Source: Planctomycetota bacterium (lineage in GTDB: Bacteria; Planctomycetota; Planctomycetia; Pirellulales; PNKZ01). From it: a stretch of 64,000 nt of DNA. This document shows, piece after piece, positions 52,339 through 62,302 of the stretch (positions are counted from its first letter, which is position 1; the number at the start of each line of letters is the position of its first letter). The notes under the pieces are model-generated. The model made no database searches and was not told where the DNA came from. It saw only the letters and a program-made list of their open reading frames with translations. The position numbers and the translations under genes are program-made. The stretch is taken from positions 65,690-129,689 of the forward strand of contig JAFEBQ010000009.1 in NCBI GenBank assembly GCA_018242585.1, in the 5' to 3' direction.

Positions 52339-55200
52339 ATGTCGACGGCCCCCGCTGTGCAATCCAACGCTGACTCCGCGGCCGCGCCGGCCATTCGCGT
52401 GCGCGGCTGTCGGGTGCACAACCTGCGGAACATCGACATCGACATCCCCCGCGACCAGATGGTCGTGATCACCGGCCCCAGCGGCTCGGGCAAAAGCTCG
52501 CTCGCCTACGACACGCTGTTCGCCGAGGGGCAACGCCAATACATCGAAAGCCTGGGAACCTACGCTCGGCAGTTTCTGGCCCAGCTCGAACGCCCCGATG
52601 CCGAGTCGATCGACGGCCTGCAGCCCACGATCTCGATCGACCAGCGCGCCGGCACCGCCAACCCGCGCAGCACCGTCGCCACGGTCACCGAGATTTACGA
52701 CTATCTGCGTTTGCTCTTCGCCCGCGTCGGCGACGCCTATTGCTACCAGTGCAACCGGCCGATCAGCCAACAGCACCCCGAGCAGATCCTCGAAGCCCTG
52801 TTGCGGCTACCCGAGGGGACGCGGCTGATGCTGTTGGCTCCGCTGGTCCGCGGCCGCAAAGGGGAACACGCCGAGGTCTTCGAGTCGATTCGCAAGCTGG
52901 GCTTCGTCCGCGCCCGGGTCAATGGTCAGGTCTACGAATTGGACGCGGTGCCGGCGCTGGTGCGGCAGAAGAAACACACGATCGAAGCGGTGGTCGACCG
53001 GCTGATCGTGCGCGAAGGCATCCGCCCGCGCCTGGCCGAGTCGCTCCATTCGACGCTGCACCACGGCGAAGGACTGGCCATCGCCATGCATCAGCCAGCC
53101 GGCAGCGCGCCCGAGGCCTGGAGCGACATTGTCTTCAGCACCGAGTACGCCTGCCCCGAGTGCGGCATCAGCTACGAAGAGTTGGAGCCACGGACGTTCA
53201 GTTTCAACAGTCCCTACGGCGCGTGCCCGGCGTGCAGCGGGCTGGGGCATCGCCGCGCGTTCGATGACGAACTGCTTGCGCCCGACGCGTCACTGACTCT
53301 CGCCGACGGGGCGATTGTTCCCTGGCGCGTGGCCAAGGCCAAGAACGGCAACGGCCGTTCGTTTACCTGTCGCGCCAGCCGCCTCAAGCCCCTGACTGCT
53401 CTGGCCGAGGCGGGGAACTTCACGCTCGACGTGCCGCTGGAGAGTCTGAAGCCCAAGGCGCGCGGCATCCTGTGGAACGGCACCGACACGGTACCCGGCG
53501 TGCTCTCACTTTTGGAAGCGGAATACGCCACGGCCAAAACCGACGCCGACCGGGACGCGCTCGAACCATTCCGCGACGACATTCCGTGCGCCGAGTGCCA
53601 CGGCGCCCGACTGCGCCCCGAAGCCCGCAGCGTGCGCGTCGGCGACCGGACCATCCAACAAGTCACGTCGCTGCCGGTTGACCAGTCGAGCCAGTTCTTC
53701 AGCGCGCTGCAACTTACCGGCGACAAGCAATTGATCGCGGCCGCACCCTTGCGCGAAATCAATTCGCGGTTGCGCTTTCTGCATCATGTGGGACTCGACT
53801 ACCTCACACTCGATCGCGCGGCCGACACCCTCAGCGGCGGCGAACTGCAACGGGTGCGGCTGGCCACGGGGCTCGGTTCGGCCCTGGTGGGCATCTGTTA
53901 TATCCTGGATGAACCGTCGATCGGACTGCACCCGCGCGACAACCAGCGCCTGATCGCGGCGCTGCGCGATCTGCAACAACAAGGGAACACCGTGCTGGTC
54001 GTCGAACACGACGAAGCGGTGATGCGTGCCTGCGACTGGCTGGTCGACATGGGCCCCGGCGCCGGCAAGCACGGCGGCACGGTCGTGGCCGAGGGCCCGC
54101 CCGACGCGGTCTCGGCCAACGACGCCTCGATCACCGGTCGCTACCTAGCCGGCACGACACAGATTGACCTGCCAGCCGAGCGCCGACCCGTGAACCCCAA
54201 GCGCGTGCTGACGCTCGAAGGGGCGACGTGCCACAACCTGAAGTCCGTCGACGTTTCGGTGCCGCTCGGCGTGCTGACGTGCGTCACGGGTGTCAGCGGC
54301 TCGGGGAAAAGTTCCTTGTTCGAGGAGACGCTGGCCCGGGCGTTGGCGCGTAAGTTGAACGGCACGGGTCCGCGACCGGGGGCACACACCGGGCTACGCG
54401 GCGTGAACCTGATCGATCGCTTCGTGCAGATTGATCAGACGCCGATCGGGCGTACGCCCCGCAGCACGCCGGCCACCTACATCGGCGTGTTCGACGAGAT
54501 TCGCAAAGTGTTTGCCCAGACGCGCGAGGCCCGACTGCGCGGCTTTACCGCCAGCCGCTTCAGCTTCAACGTCGCCGAGGGACGCTGTTCCGAGTGCCAA
54601 GGCCAGGGGCAACAGCGGCTTGAGATGAACTTCCTGCCCGACTTGTACGTCGAATGCCCGGCGTGTCGCGGCAAGCGATTCAACCGCCAGACGCTCGAAA
54701 TCAAGTACAAGGACAAATCGATCGCCGATGTGCTCGACCTGGACATTGACGAAGGGATCGTATTCTTCGAGAACTTTCCGGTCATCGCGCGAATGCTCGC
54801 TTGTCTGGCCGACGTCGGCTTGGGCTACCTGTCGCTGGGGCAATCGTGCATCACGCTTTCCGGCGGCGAAGCGCAGCGGATCAAGCTCTGCGCCGAGTTG
54901 GGCCGTTCGGCCACCGGCAACACGTTGTATCTGCTCGATGAGCCGACGACCGGCCTGCACTTTGACGATGTTCGGCGGTTGCTCGAAGTGATGCAGCGGC
55001 TAGTCACGGCCGGCAACACGATGATCGTCATTGAACACAATCTGGACGTGATCAAGTCGGCCGACTGGATCATCGACATGGGGCCCGAAGGGGGCGCCGG
55101 CGGCGGACAGATTTTATTTGCCGGCATGCCCGAGGCGCTCGCCGCGGAGCCATCGAACAACACGGGTAAGTTTCTGGCGCCGCTGTTGCAACGGCCTTAG
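52339..55200 (+). CDS. uvrA: Excinuclease ABC subunit UvrA
   Basis: A 953-residue UvrA, the damage-sensing ATPase of nucleotide excision repair. The first Walker A ([18 protein letters not shown]) begins at about residue 48 and the second ([18 protein letters not shown]) at about 652. ABC signatures [16 protein letters not shown] and [16 protein letters not shown] are both present. Zinc motifs [19 protein letters not shown]...CPAC (about 273) and CSECQGQG...CPACRGKR (about 750) are intact. The UvrB-binding region lies after the first Walker A. Length and layout are typical. Divergent or operon partners are not evident. Confidence 0.97.
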   Translation: MSTAPAVQSNADSAAAPAIRVRGCRVHNLRNIDIDIPRDQMVVITGPSGSGKSSLAYDTLFAEGQRQYIESLGTYARQFLAQLERPDAESIDGLQPTISIDQRAGTANPRSTVATVTEIYDYLRLLFARVGDAYCYQCNRPISQQHPEQILEALLRLPEGTRLMLLAPLVRGRKGEHAEVFESIRKLGFVRARVNGQVYELDAVPALVRQKKHTIEAVVDRLIVREGIRPRLAESLHSTLHHGEGLAIAMHQPAGSAPEAWSDIVFSTEYACPECGISYEELEPRTFSFNSPYGACPACSGLGHRRAFDDELLAPDASLTLADGAIVPWRVAKAKNGNGRSFTCRASRLKPLTALAEAGNFTLDVPLESLKPKARGILWNGTDTVPGVLSLLEAEYATAKTDADRDALEPFRDDIPCAECHGARLRPEARSVRVGDRTIQQVTSLPVDQSSQFFSALQLTGDKQLIAAAPLREINSRLRFLHHVGLDYLTLDRAADTLSGGELQRVRLATGLGSALVGICYILDEPSIGLHPRDNQRLIAALRDLQQQGNTVLVVEHDEAVMRACDWLVDMGPGAGKHGGTVVAEGPPDAVSANDASITGRYLAGTTQIDLPAERRPVNPKRVLTLEGATCHNLKSVDVSVPLGVLTCVTGVSGSGKSSLFEETLARALARKLNGTGPRPGAHTGLRGVNLIDRFVQIDQTPIGRTPRSTPATYIGVFDEIRKVFAQTREARLRGFTASRFSFNVAEGRCSECQGQGQQRLEMNFLPDLYVECPACRGKRFNRQTLEIKYKDKSIADVLDLDIDEGIVFFENFPVIARMLACLADVGLGYLSLGQSCITLSGGEAQRIKLCAELGRSATGNTLYLLDEPTTGLHFDDVRRLLEVMQRLVTAGNTMIVIEHNLDVIKSADWIIDMGPEGGAGGGQILFAGMPEALAAEPSNNTGKFLAPLLQRP

Positions 55201-55497
55201 CTCCACGCTCGCCTTATCCCTGCCAAGCCGGCGGCTCTGCCGCCCGGACATCGGCGACCGAGTCGCCGGCTTGGTTAGCTGACGATCGCGATTCTCGCAA
55301 TCGTCGCCTTTCCCAGCCATTTGCCGCGTTTTCTCCACGCGTGTTGAACTTTGGCAACACGGCTGCGTAACGAATGGCAGAGGAGCACTCGCTCAACATT
55401 CTCCGGCAAGGATTCGCCAGACTGCCCGAAACGCCTGATGCGAAAATATTCGCTCACGCGATTGGACAGCCCCAACTCTTCAACCTATGGTTCAGAT

Positions 55498-55527
55498 GCG
55501 TCTCACGGAAGTTCTTCGGTGAGACGC
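55498..55527. repeat. Hairpin between uvrA and the FG-GAP-like gene
   Basis: GCGTCTCAC and GTGAGACGC form a 9-bp stem, extended after one mismatch by GAAG / CTTC, with a TT loop. It lies in the 447-base gap 55201-55647. The other visible structure there is an imperfect CCAAGCCGGC ... GCCGGCTTGG inverted repeat near 55224-55275. Confidence 0.6.
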
Positions 55528-55583
55528 GAATGAAGCCTTCGGGTTTCCCGGTCAGCCGCACGATCAACTCTTTTCTCTGATCG

Positions 55584-55613
55584 TTGCGACCTGACTCGAG
55601 CGAATGGTAAAAT
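55584..55613 (+). promoter_or_regulatory. Likely sigma-70-type promoter
   Basis: TTGCGA (55584-55589), an 18-base spacer and TAAAAT (55608-55613). The start codon of the next gene is at 55648, leaving a leader of about 28 bases with TAGGAA as a weak Shine-Dalgarno. Confidence 0.4.
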
Positions 55614-55647
55614 CTTCTCTGATTCGCATCTTAGGAATAACCATCGC

Positions 55648-56895
55648 ATGAGTAGTGTATCGTTGCGCGCGCAGCGGTTGTGGCGTTCGTCGTTGAAGGC
55701 CGCTTGGGCGCCCGTCTTATCGGCGTTGTCGTTGGTGCCGTGCTCGGCTGCTGAAGTCACTGCGGTGGGCAACTTGTTGCCAGCCGATCAGTCCGACTCG
55801 TCGGCCGATGCGGTCCTGGTCGCCGATGCCGGCGCTGCTTTGACAGCGCCGGTGAACGAGCCCCTGGTCCCCGCCGACGTCCCCCAGCCGCTGCGCTCTG
55901 CCGTGCAATCGCGGTTCTATCAAGGGAGCAGTCCCTCGCGCTTTGCCTGGCATCTGGCCGTGTTGAATGCCGGCCAGCCGCGGATGCAATCGGTGTCACT
56001 CTCGGCGAATGAATCGACCGCGCTGCAGGTCGCGTGGCCCAAGCTCGAGATGGGCGAAGCCTTCTGGTTGTCGCGCGTCGCTGATCGCAAGCCCGGCTTG
56101 CTCGAAGCGCGGTTCGGCCACCTGGGCGGCGTGCCGGTTTGTGGCGATTTTAGCGGCACGGGCCAAGCCCAAGTCGGCGTGTTCATCAATGGTCAATGGT
56201 TTATCGACCTGAACGGCAACGGCCGTTGGGACGAGGCCGACCTGTGGGTCAAGTTCGGCGGACAAGGCGATCAGCCGGTCATCGGCGATTGGGATGGCGA
56301 CGGCAAGGACGACATCGGCGTGTTCGGGCCGACCTGGGGCGACGACGATGCGCGTGCCGCCGATCATGCCGGTTTGCCCGATGCCGACAATCGTGACCAT
56401 CGCGGCGCGAAGAACTGGAATGCTGCGACCGAACGTACCTCGCACGGCCTGATCCGCTTGGGCTCGAATGCTACGGCTAAGCCCCTGACCGTGCGACATA
56501 CGTTCTTCTTCGGCGCCGCCGGCGATGTGCCGGTGGTGGGTGACTGGAACGGCGACGGCATCGACACGGTCGGCATCTTCCGTCGCGGCCGCTGGGTGCT
56601 CGACGCCGACGGCGATGGCCGCTTCAGCGAAGGGGACGCCTCGTTCGATTTGGGCGCCGAACAAGATCGCCCGGTCGTGGCCGACTTCGACGGTGATGGC
56701 AAGACCAACGTCGGCGTCTATCGCCGCGGCACGTGGTTGTTGGATGTGAACGGTGACCGCCGCCTAACCGATGCCGACGGCAAGTACCAATTCGGCACGC
56801 CGACCGATGTGCCGGTGGTGGCCGACTTCCACGGCGACGGCAAGCTGCTCTTGGGCGTGTACCGCAACGACGGCTCGAAGAACAAGTCGCTGTAG
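55648..56895 (+). CDS. Secreted FG-GAP/VCBS-like repeat protein
   Basis: A 415-residue protein with a signal-like N-terminus (LKAAWAPVLSALSLVPCSAA). From about residue 170 it consists of repeats with the D-x-D/N-G-D-G pattern of integrin-like FG-GAP/VCBS domains: VIGDWDGDGKDDIGVFGPTW, VVGDWNGDGIDTVGIFRRGR, VVADFDGDGKTNVGVYRRGT and VVADFHGDGKLLLGVYRNDG. Between them WVLDADGDGRFSEGDASFD and LLDVNGDRRLTDADGKY give further Ca-binding loops. Each repeat reads as one propeller blade pair. It is probably surface-exposed and calcium-binding. A terminator lies 100 bases downstream. Confidence 0.85.
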   Translation: MSSVSLRAQRLWRSSLKAAWAPVLSALSLVPCSAAEVTAVGNLLPADQSDSSADAVLVADAGAALTAPVNEPLVPADVPQPLRSAVQSRFYQGSSPSRFAWHLAVLNAGQPRMQSVSLSANESTALQVAWPKLEMGEAFWLSRVADRKPGLLEARFGHLGGVPVCGDFSGTGQAQVGVFINGQWFIDLNGNGRWDEADLWVKFGGQGDQPVIGDWDGDGKDDIGVFGPTWGDDDARAADHAGLPDADNRDHRGAKNWNAATERTSHGLIRLGSNATAKPLTVRHTFFFGAAGDVPVVGDWNGDGIDTVGIFRRGRWVLDADGDGRFSEGDASFDLGAEQDRPVVADFDGDGKTNVGVYRRGTWLLDVNGDRRLTDADGKYQFGTPTDVPVVADFHGDGKLLLGVYRNDGSKNKSL

Positions 56896-56995
56896 GAGAT
56901 TGAATTACGCGCCGGCCAATTGACTGGCGCAAGATAGTCACCGTCATCCGACGTTGACGACAACCGACCACCTGACGATCCCTTTCTCGTCGCCG

Positions 56996-57038
56996 CGAGG
57001 CTGTGCTTCTCCCCTGGGGCACAGCCTCGTGTGTTTTT
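56996..57038 (+). terminator. Rho-independent terminator of the FG-GAP-like gene
   Basis: An 11-bp perfect stem (CGAGGCTGTGC / GCACAGCCTCG) with a 12-base loop, followed by TGTGTTTTT. It lies about 100 bases after the stop codon. Confidence 0.85.
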
Positions 57039-57074
57039 ATGACAAGGAGGCGAGAGGAATGTCGCCCCGAGCGC

Positions 57075-57113
57075 AAAAAAAAGGCCCCCGGAGCGAACGA
57101 GTCCCAGGGGGGC
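57075..57113 (-). terminator. Possible terminator for minus-strand transcripts
   Basis: On the minus strand GCCCCC ... GGGGGC forms a 6-bp stem over an 18-base loop and is followed after one base by a run of eight T. The nearest minus-strand gene (57519) is 400 bases upstream. No gene is visible between 56896 and 57518. Confidence 0.45.
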
Positions 57114-57518
57114 TAAGGACGGCGTTCGTTTCCGGGAGCGATTGGACGAAGCGTGCGTCAGACATCCTTGTCCGAGCACGTGGGCTTCGCGGTCCGCAGC
57201 TCCATCAGGTCGATGGCGCCAGTGCAGACCCTTCCACATGGCTGGTCGTATTTTCAATCGCTCGCGTCGCTGTTGGATCGGCCTGATCTCACCGATCGAG
57301 TGGCGATCACGAGCAGTTCGTCTCACCGTTTCGCGGCCTCGACTCGGCCGCTTCATTCCTGGGCTGCGTCATTCACTTCCGTTCGAGCCGTCGCTCGAAC
57401 CCGCGTGAATGAGGTCGGGAGAATATGGTAGCCGGCCGAATGGGTCAAGGCCGGATTCTTGCCGGCCGGATTCATTTTGCGGGCCGTTTCCTCGCGATAG
57501 CACCGCGTCGTCACGGTC

Positions 57519-58976
57519 TTAATCACGATTTCGCCCCCGAGCGGCCGAACTGGTCGTCGCAGGTTTCCCGATCGCGTGCGGCGCTCGCGGGCCAGCGGAG
57601 TGAGCCGCGCTGCCAATCACGCCTGCGGCGCTTCGCAACGTAGTTTGTATGTCACCCGCCGAGCGCAATTCGCGCAACTGCAATTGCAGCGTCCGCGCGG
57701 CCGCGATCAGCGACGCCAGCGCACACCAGGTGACTGTTCCACAGCCGAGCAGATAGCGCCCCCAACTGTGCCCGACCAGGCTTTTCATCGTCAACGTGCC
57801 GATCACGAACGTCGACGCCAACAGCACCAGCACCGCGCGATCGCGCCGGCGGTAGAGATAATACGTCAGGCAATAGGCAACCGGCAGGATCAAGATGCCG
57901 AAATGCGACTTGCTGCTCATCGGCGACAACAGCGGCATGGCGGTCGCCACGATCGCTCCTTGTCCGAACTCGACCAACGGCCAATCTTGCCGCCCTTCGC
58001 GCTCGGGCGCGCGGCGCGGCCAGGCGGCCCACAGCATCAACACCAACACGCCGACTTGCGCGGCCAGCGTCACGGCCTTGGTGCCGTGCGGGCCTGGGTT
58101 CCAAACGCTGATGTCGCGCTCTGCTTCGTCGGGGCGCGTGGTTGGTGGATTCAGCAAGCGGTACAGCGAACCCGACAGACTCTGGTTCGCTTCGCTCCAG
58201 GCCTGCCAACCGCCGGGGGCTTCGACCGTGGCGCCAGGCCGGACATTACTCAGGAACGTCTGATACCAGTCGAGCGCCCAGGGAATCTGGGCCTTGTTCG
58301 GATGAGTCAAATCAGGCAGCCAGGTACACAGCGCGGCCGCCAACACCACGCATGCCGTCGCCGACCAGCGCCGCTGCCACATAAACACCGGCGCGAACAA
58401 CAGGGGCGTCGCCTTGCAAGCCGCGGCAATGCCGGCACAAACACCGGCCGCGCGCTGCCGTCCCAAGCTCAGCCCATACACGCACGCGGTCACTAATAGT
58501 AACGTCAGCACATCGTGCGACAAGGCTTCCAAGATCGACAACAAATGCCGGCCAATCAGCGCGACCAGCGCGATCCAAAACACCGCGGTCAGCCGCCGGT
58601 CGCGCGCTTGTTCATCGGTGACGAACGACGCGACGGTTCGATCGATCATCCAGGCGATCGCTACCAGCGCCACCCACGACGCTAACGCCCACAATGCCGC
58701 TCCGACCGGCTCGCTGAAGCCGAGCAGCGGCACGAAGACCAACGCAAAAAACGGCGGATAGGTGAAGGCGTTTGTCCGATAGACCGGATCGCCGCCGCGC
58801 ACGTAAACTTGTGCTCCCTCGACCATCCGCTCGGCGCCGACCAGATAGACGTCAAGCTCGCCGCGGCGCGTCTGATAAAGGGCTTCAATACCCACTAACA
58901 GGGCGATCGCGGCAATTAGCGCGCTGACCTTCCCGGGCGGAAGTGCGAGGCGTGGACTTTTGCCGATGGTTGCCAT
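57519..58976 (-). CDS. GT87-type integral membrane glycosyltransferase
   Basis: A 485-residue protein with about ten hydrophobic helices, matching the GT87 (DUF2029) family of polyprenyl-phosphate-sugar-dependent membrane glycosyltransferases. Near the N-terminus, DVYLVGAERMVEGAQVYVRG then TNAFTYPPFFALVFVPL is the typical first loop with the catalytic Asp of the D-x-x region. FCAGIAAACKATPLLFAPVF-like and YRRRDRAVLVLLAS segments follow. The donor and acceptor are unknown. The last 60 residues are Ser/Ala/Arg-rich. The gene stands alone; no lipid-linked glycan gene cluster is nearby. Confidence 0.85.
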   Translation of the reverse strand: MATIGKSPRLALPPGKVSALIAAIALLVGIEALYQTRRGELDVYLVGAERMVEGAQVYVRGGDPVYRTNAFTYPPFFALVFVPLLGFSEPVGAALWALASWVALVAIAWMIDRTVASFVTDEQARDRRLTAVFWIALVALIGRHLLSILEALSHDVLTLLLVTACVYGLSLGRQRAAGVCAGIAAACKATPLLFAPVFMWQRRWSATACVVLAAALCTWLPDLTHPNKAQIPWALDWYQTFLSNVRPGATVEAPGGWQAWSEANQSLSGSLYRLLNPPTTRPDEAERDISVWNPGPHGTKAVTLAAQVGVLVLMLWAAWPRRAPEREGRQDWPLVEFGQGAIVATAMPLLSPMSSKSHFGILILPVAYCLTYYLYRRRDRAVLVLLASTFVIGTLTMKSLVGHSWGRYLLGCGTVTWCALASLIAAARTLQLQLRELRSAGDIQTTLRSAAGVIGSAAHSAGPRAPHAIGKPATTSSAARGRNRD

Positions 58977-59117
58977 CCGTGGCCGACCCGATGACGCAAA
59001 AACTTGCTGAAGAATGACAGCAAGTTAAATCGACCAGGGTTTGCAGACAAGGCCGCTTGGGATGTGGCCCCTCACGGCACGTAGCGCGCCAGCAATCACA
59101 CGCTAGCGGACAGAGGC

Positions 59118-59708
59118 CTAATCGCGTCGGCTGAGCATTTCGACGCGGCCGCGCAGACGCAGCACCTCGTCGGCCAGTTCTTGCAACTGCCAACCCATCA
59201 CGACTTCGGTCGGCTCACTCTCGGCCAGCTTGGCGCGCTCGTAGCGCAGCCGCGCCACTTCCGCCGTGCAGCGCAATCGTTCCAACTCGTCGGCCGAGAC
59301 GCTGGCTCCCGTGCGCTGATTCGCCGTCAACGCCTTCTGGTAGTCGGCGTCGGCGATCTTCAGGCCACCTTCCTGGATGGCGACAAACGCTTCGTAACGC
59401 CGCGTGGGGCTGCTGCTCTTGTACGCATCAAGCCGCTGTTGGGCGATGTCGACTGAACGGTGCAAGTACTCGAGCGACGCCGACGGATAGGTGTTGGCAA
59501 ATCGCTTGTTGGCACCGAGCGCCTTGTTCAGTTCGGCTTGGGCCAACGCCAGCGTCGCTTCGGCATACTTCAGGTTGATTTCGGCGAGCTGCTTGTTGTC
59601 GCCCGAGGCGGGCGCGGCCGGCTCGGCGGTGTCGACGGTGCGAATCACGCCCAGCCCCAACACGGCCAGCACGACCAAACTTCCCCAGAAGCGATTCGAT
59701 TGGCACAT
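59118..59708 (-). CDS. Secreted helical coiled-coil protein
   Basis: A 196-residue protein with signal peptide (SNRFWGSLVVLAVLGLGVIR). The body (about 40-196) is almost all helical with heptads (LAEINLKYAEATLALAQAEL, LERLRCTAEVARLRYERAKL) and ends RGRVEMLSRRD. No domain family is recognised. ATG 59708 with GGGAG upstream gives the signal peptide; the ORF extends to 59801 but that part lacks support. The 310-base gap to the protease gene shows nothing further. Confidence 0.75.
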   Translation of the reverse strand: MCQSNRFWGSLVVLAVLGLGVIRTVDTAEPAAPASGDNKQLAEINLKYAEATLALAQAELNKALGANKRFANTYPSASLEYLHRSVDIAQQRLDAYKSSSPTRRYEAFVAIQEGGLKIADADYQKALTANQRTGASVSADELERLRCTAEVARLRYERAKLAESEPTEVVMGWQLQELADEVLRLRGRVEMLSRRD

Positions 59709-60018
59709 GATCGATTCTCCCAACGTGAATCCAAGGACCGGCGGACGCATGATGATTGTGTCCCGTTGCTCCTTCCTATTTGAGCATCGAATGCAGGCCA
59801 AAGTCGAGCCTGAGGCCGATTATTCGTCCCTTCATCCCCCGCGACCCAGCGATCGTCCCCGCCGACATGTCCTTTTCGGCACAATCGGCCCGGCAAGTCG
59901 GTGCAGGATTCCCCTCGGCCTGGCGCACGGGATGGTTCATCTGGACGGTCGCTCGGCGTAAGATAGGCGTCGCCCGCCGTCCCCTCTCCCGCCTCGGAAA
60001 CCCTCGGGAAATCCCGCC
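59709..60018. other. Divergent intergenic region
   Basis: This 310-base gap lies between the minus-strand coiled-coil gene and the plus-strand protease gene. Promoters for both must lie here, but I see no clear motif, hairpin or ORF. Confidence 0.4.
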
Positions 60019-62283
60019 ATGCCTCGGCTTTTACACTGGTTGCTTGTTGCCGTCTGCTGGAGTTTCGCCGGCGGGAGCATGTGCGTTTGGGCCCAAGACG
60101 CCGAGGAGTCGACAGCGGCCAAGACGGACAAGGCCGCCGCCACGGTGCATGCTCACGAATGGTCGGTCGAACTGGCCAAGCAGGTGCGACCTTCGGTCGT
60201 CGTCATCACCACCGAAGGGCGTGGCGGCGCGAACGAAGGGATGGGGACCGGCTTTATCATCTCGGCCGACGGTTTGATTGCCACCAATCGGCACGTCATC
60301 GGCGATGGCCGCGCGATTCAGGTGCGCACCAGCGATGGGCGCACGTTCACTCCGACGGCCGTCGAGGCAACCGATCGACAACTTGACCTGGCCGTGCTGC
60401 GCGTCAACGCCAAGAATCTGCCGGCGCTCAAGCTGGCCGATTCCGAGCAAGTCGAGCCGGGCACGCCGGTCCTGGCCGTGGGCAACCCGCTGGGGCTCGA
60501 ACACAGCGTCGCGGTTGGCGCCATCGCCAGCAGCCGGCAGATCGATGGCTCGCCCCTCTGGCAAGTCGCCATTCCGATCGAGCGAGGCAACAGCGGCAGC
60601 CCTCTGGTCGATCGGCAAGGCCGCGTGGTGGGGATCATGGCGCTCAAGTCGGCCACGACATCGAACTTGGGTTTCGCGCTCAAGAGCAATGACCTGCAAG
60701 CGTTGGTTGACAAGCCGAACCCGGTCCCCTTCCAGCGCTGGCTGACGATAGGAGCGTTGGACCCCGCCCAGTGGCAGCCGCGCCTGGGGGGCATATGGCG
60801 GCAGCACGCCGGTCGCATTCAGGTCCGCGGCACGGGAGCCGGTTTCGGCGGGCGGTCGTTGTGCGTCTTTCAGAAATCGCCTCCCGATGAGCCGTACGAG
60901 ATCGAAGTGACGGTCAAGCTCGATGACGAAGCCGGCGCCGCGGGACTGGCATTTGCCGTGACCGACGACGATCGACACTACGGGTTTTACCCCAGTGCCG
61001 GGCGGCTGCGGCTTAGTCGCTTCGACGGCCCCGACGTCACGCAATGGCATGTGCTGGTCGAAAAGGCGAGCGAGCATTATCGGCCGGAAGATTGGAACAC
61101 GCTCCGCGTGCGCGTCGAAAAGGAGTGGCTCCGCTGCTATGTGAACGACCACCTGGTGGCCGAAATGATCGACGCCGAATTGCGCGGCGGCCGAGTGGGG
61201 CTGGCCAAGTTCCGCAACACCGTGGCCGAGTTCAAACAGTTCCGCATGGGACGCGAGCTGCGGCCGCTGGGCCCGTCGACCGAGACGGTCGCCAAGCTGA
61301 CGAAAATGGTCGAGCGCTTGCCCGATGAAATCTCCGCCGACGCACCCGAGGCAAAGCCGCTGCAAGAACAACCCGGCGCGGCAGCCCAGGCCCTGCGCCA
61401 GCAAGCGACCGAGCTGCGTGAGCGGGCCAAGCAGATGCGCGAGCTGGCCGACGAATTGCTGGCCCGCGAGGCGACACAGCAACTGGCCGCGGAGCTTGAC
61501 CGCGGCGAAGACAAAGCCGATCTGTTGCGGGCGGCATTGCTGCTGGCCCGCTTGGACAACGAAGAACTCGACGTTGACGCTTACTTAGACATAGCGGCAC
61601 GGATGGCACGCGAGATTCGCGCCCGCTGGCCAGTTCAGGCGAGCGAAGCCGACCGGCTCAAAGCGCTGAACGACTACCTATTCGACGAGCAAGGTTTTCA
61701 CGGCGCGCGGCACGATTATTACAACCGGGCGAACAGCTATCTGAACCAGGTGCTCGACGATCGCGAAGGGCTGCCGATCACGTTGTCGATCCTGTACATC
61801 GAACTTGCCGGCCGGCTCGACATGCGCGTGGTCGGCGTGGCTTTGCCGGGACATTTCATCGTCCGCCATGAACCACATGAAGGCGAATCGCAACTGCTTG
61901 ACCCGTTCGGTCGTGGCGCACGGCTGACCAAGGCCGAGGCTGACACGATCGTGCATGACGCCATTGGTACGCCGGCGCTGGCGGAACACCTTGTCCCGGC
62001 GGGCAAACGGGCGATCATCGTGCGAATGCTGCACAATCTGCGCGGCGTGGCCCAGCGCCAGGAAGATAGCGAGGCGATGTTGCGGTATGCCGAAGCCCTG
62101 GTTACGCTCATGCCCAATTCGAGCCAGGAACGGATCGGCCGGGCGTTGCTGCGAATGCAGGCCGGCAACATGCGCGGCGCGCTGGTTGACGTCGACTGGT
62201 TGTTGGACCAGCGGCCCAAGGACATCGATCTGGAACGTGTCGAGCAGTTGCGAGCGTTGATCCACCGCGCGCTCGATCGCTAG
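60019..62283 (+). CDS. Trypsin-like protease fused to SirB1/transglutaminase-like domain
   Basis: A 754-residue exported protein (signal peptide RLLHWLLVAVCWSFAGGSMC). Residues about 50-245 are an HtrA/DegP-type serine protease with H92 (TNRHVIGDG), D123 (LDLAVLRVN) and S192 (ERGNSGSPL); there is no PDZ domain. Residues about 261-414 resemble a LamG/3-keto-glycoside-hydrolase-like lectin domain (FVEIEVTVKLDDEAGAAGLA-type strands; DDDRHYGFYPSAGRLRLSRF). A helical link leads to the SirB1-like transglutaminase/TPR part (about 520-754; YYNRANSYLNQVLDDREGLP, LPGHFIVRHEP). The Cys of classical transglutaminases is not seen. The POT transporter gene follows 19 bases later. Confidence 0.88.
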   Translation: MPRLLHWLLVAVCWSFAGGSMCVWAQDAEESTAAKTDKAAATVHAHEWSVELAKQVRPSVVVITTEGRGGANEGMGTGFIISADGLIATNRHVIGDGRAIQVRTSDGRTFTPTAVEATDRQLDLAVLRVNAKNLPALKLADSEQVEPGTPVLAVGNPLGLEHSVAVGAIASSRQIDGSPLWQVAIPIERGNSGSPLVDRQGRVVGIMALKSATTSNLGFALKSNDLQALVDKPNPVPFQRWLTIGALDPAQWQPRLGGIWRQHAGRIQVRGTGAGFGGRSLCVFQKSPPDEPYEIEVTVKLDDEAGAAGLAFAVTDDDRHYGFYPSAGRLRLSRFDGPDVTQWHVLVEKASEHYRPEDWNTLRVRVEKEWLRCYVNDHLVAEMIDAELRGGRVGLAKFRNTVAEFKQFRMGRELRPLGPSTETVAKLTKMVERLPDEISADAPEAKPLQEQPGAAAQALRQQATELRERAKQMRELADELLAREATQQLAAELDRGEDKADLLRAALLLARLDNEELDVDAYLDIAARMAREIRARWPVQASEADRLKALNDYLFDEQGFHGARHDYYNRANSYLNQVLDDREGLPITLSILYIELAGRLDMRVVGVALPGHFIVRHEPHEGESQLLDPFGRGARLTKAEADTIVHDAIGTPALAEHLVPAGKRAIIVRMLHNLRGVAQRQEDSEAMLRYAEALVTLMPNSSQERIGRALLRMQAGNMRGALVDVDWLLDQRPKDIDLERVEQLRALIHRALDR

Positions 62284-62302
62284 CGCCCTTAAAGGAGTTG
62301 GA

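Noticed and set aside
55374..55580. 68-codon frame between uvrA and the FG-GAP-like gene
   Set aside because: It runs through a hairpin and lacks a ribosome-binding site; no resemblance to any family.
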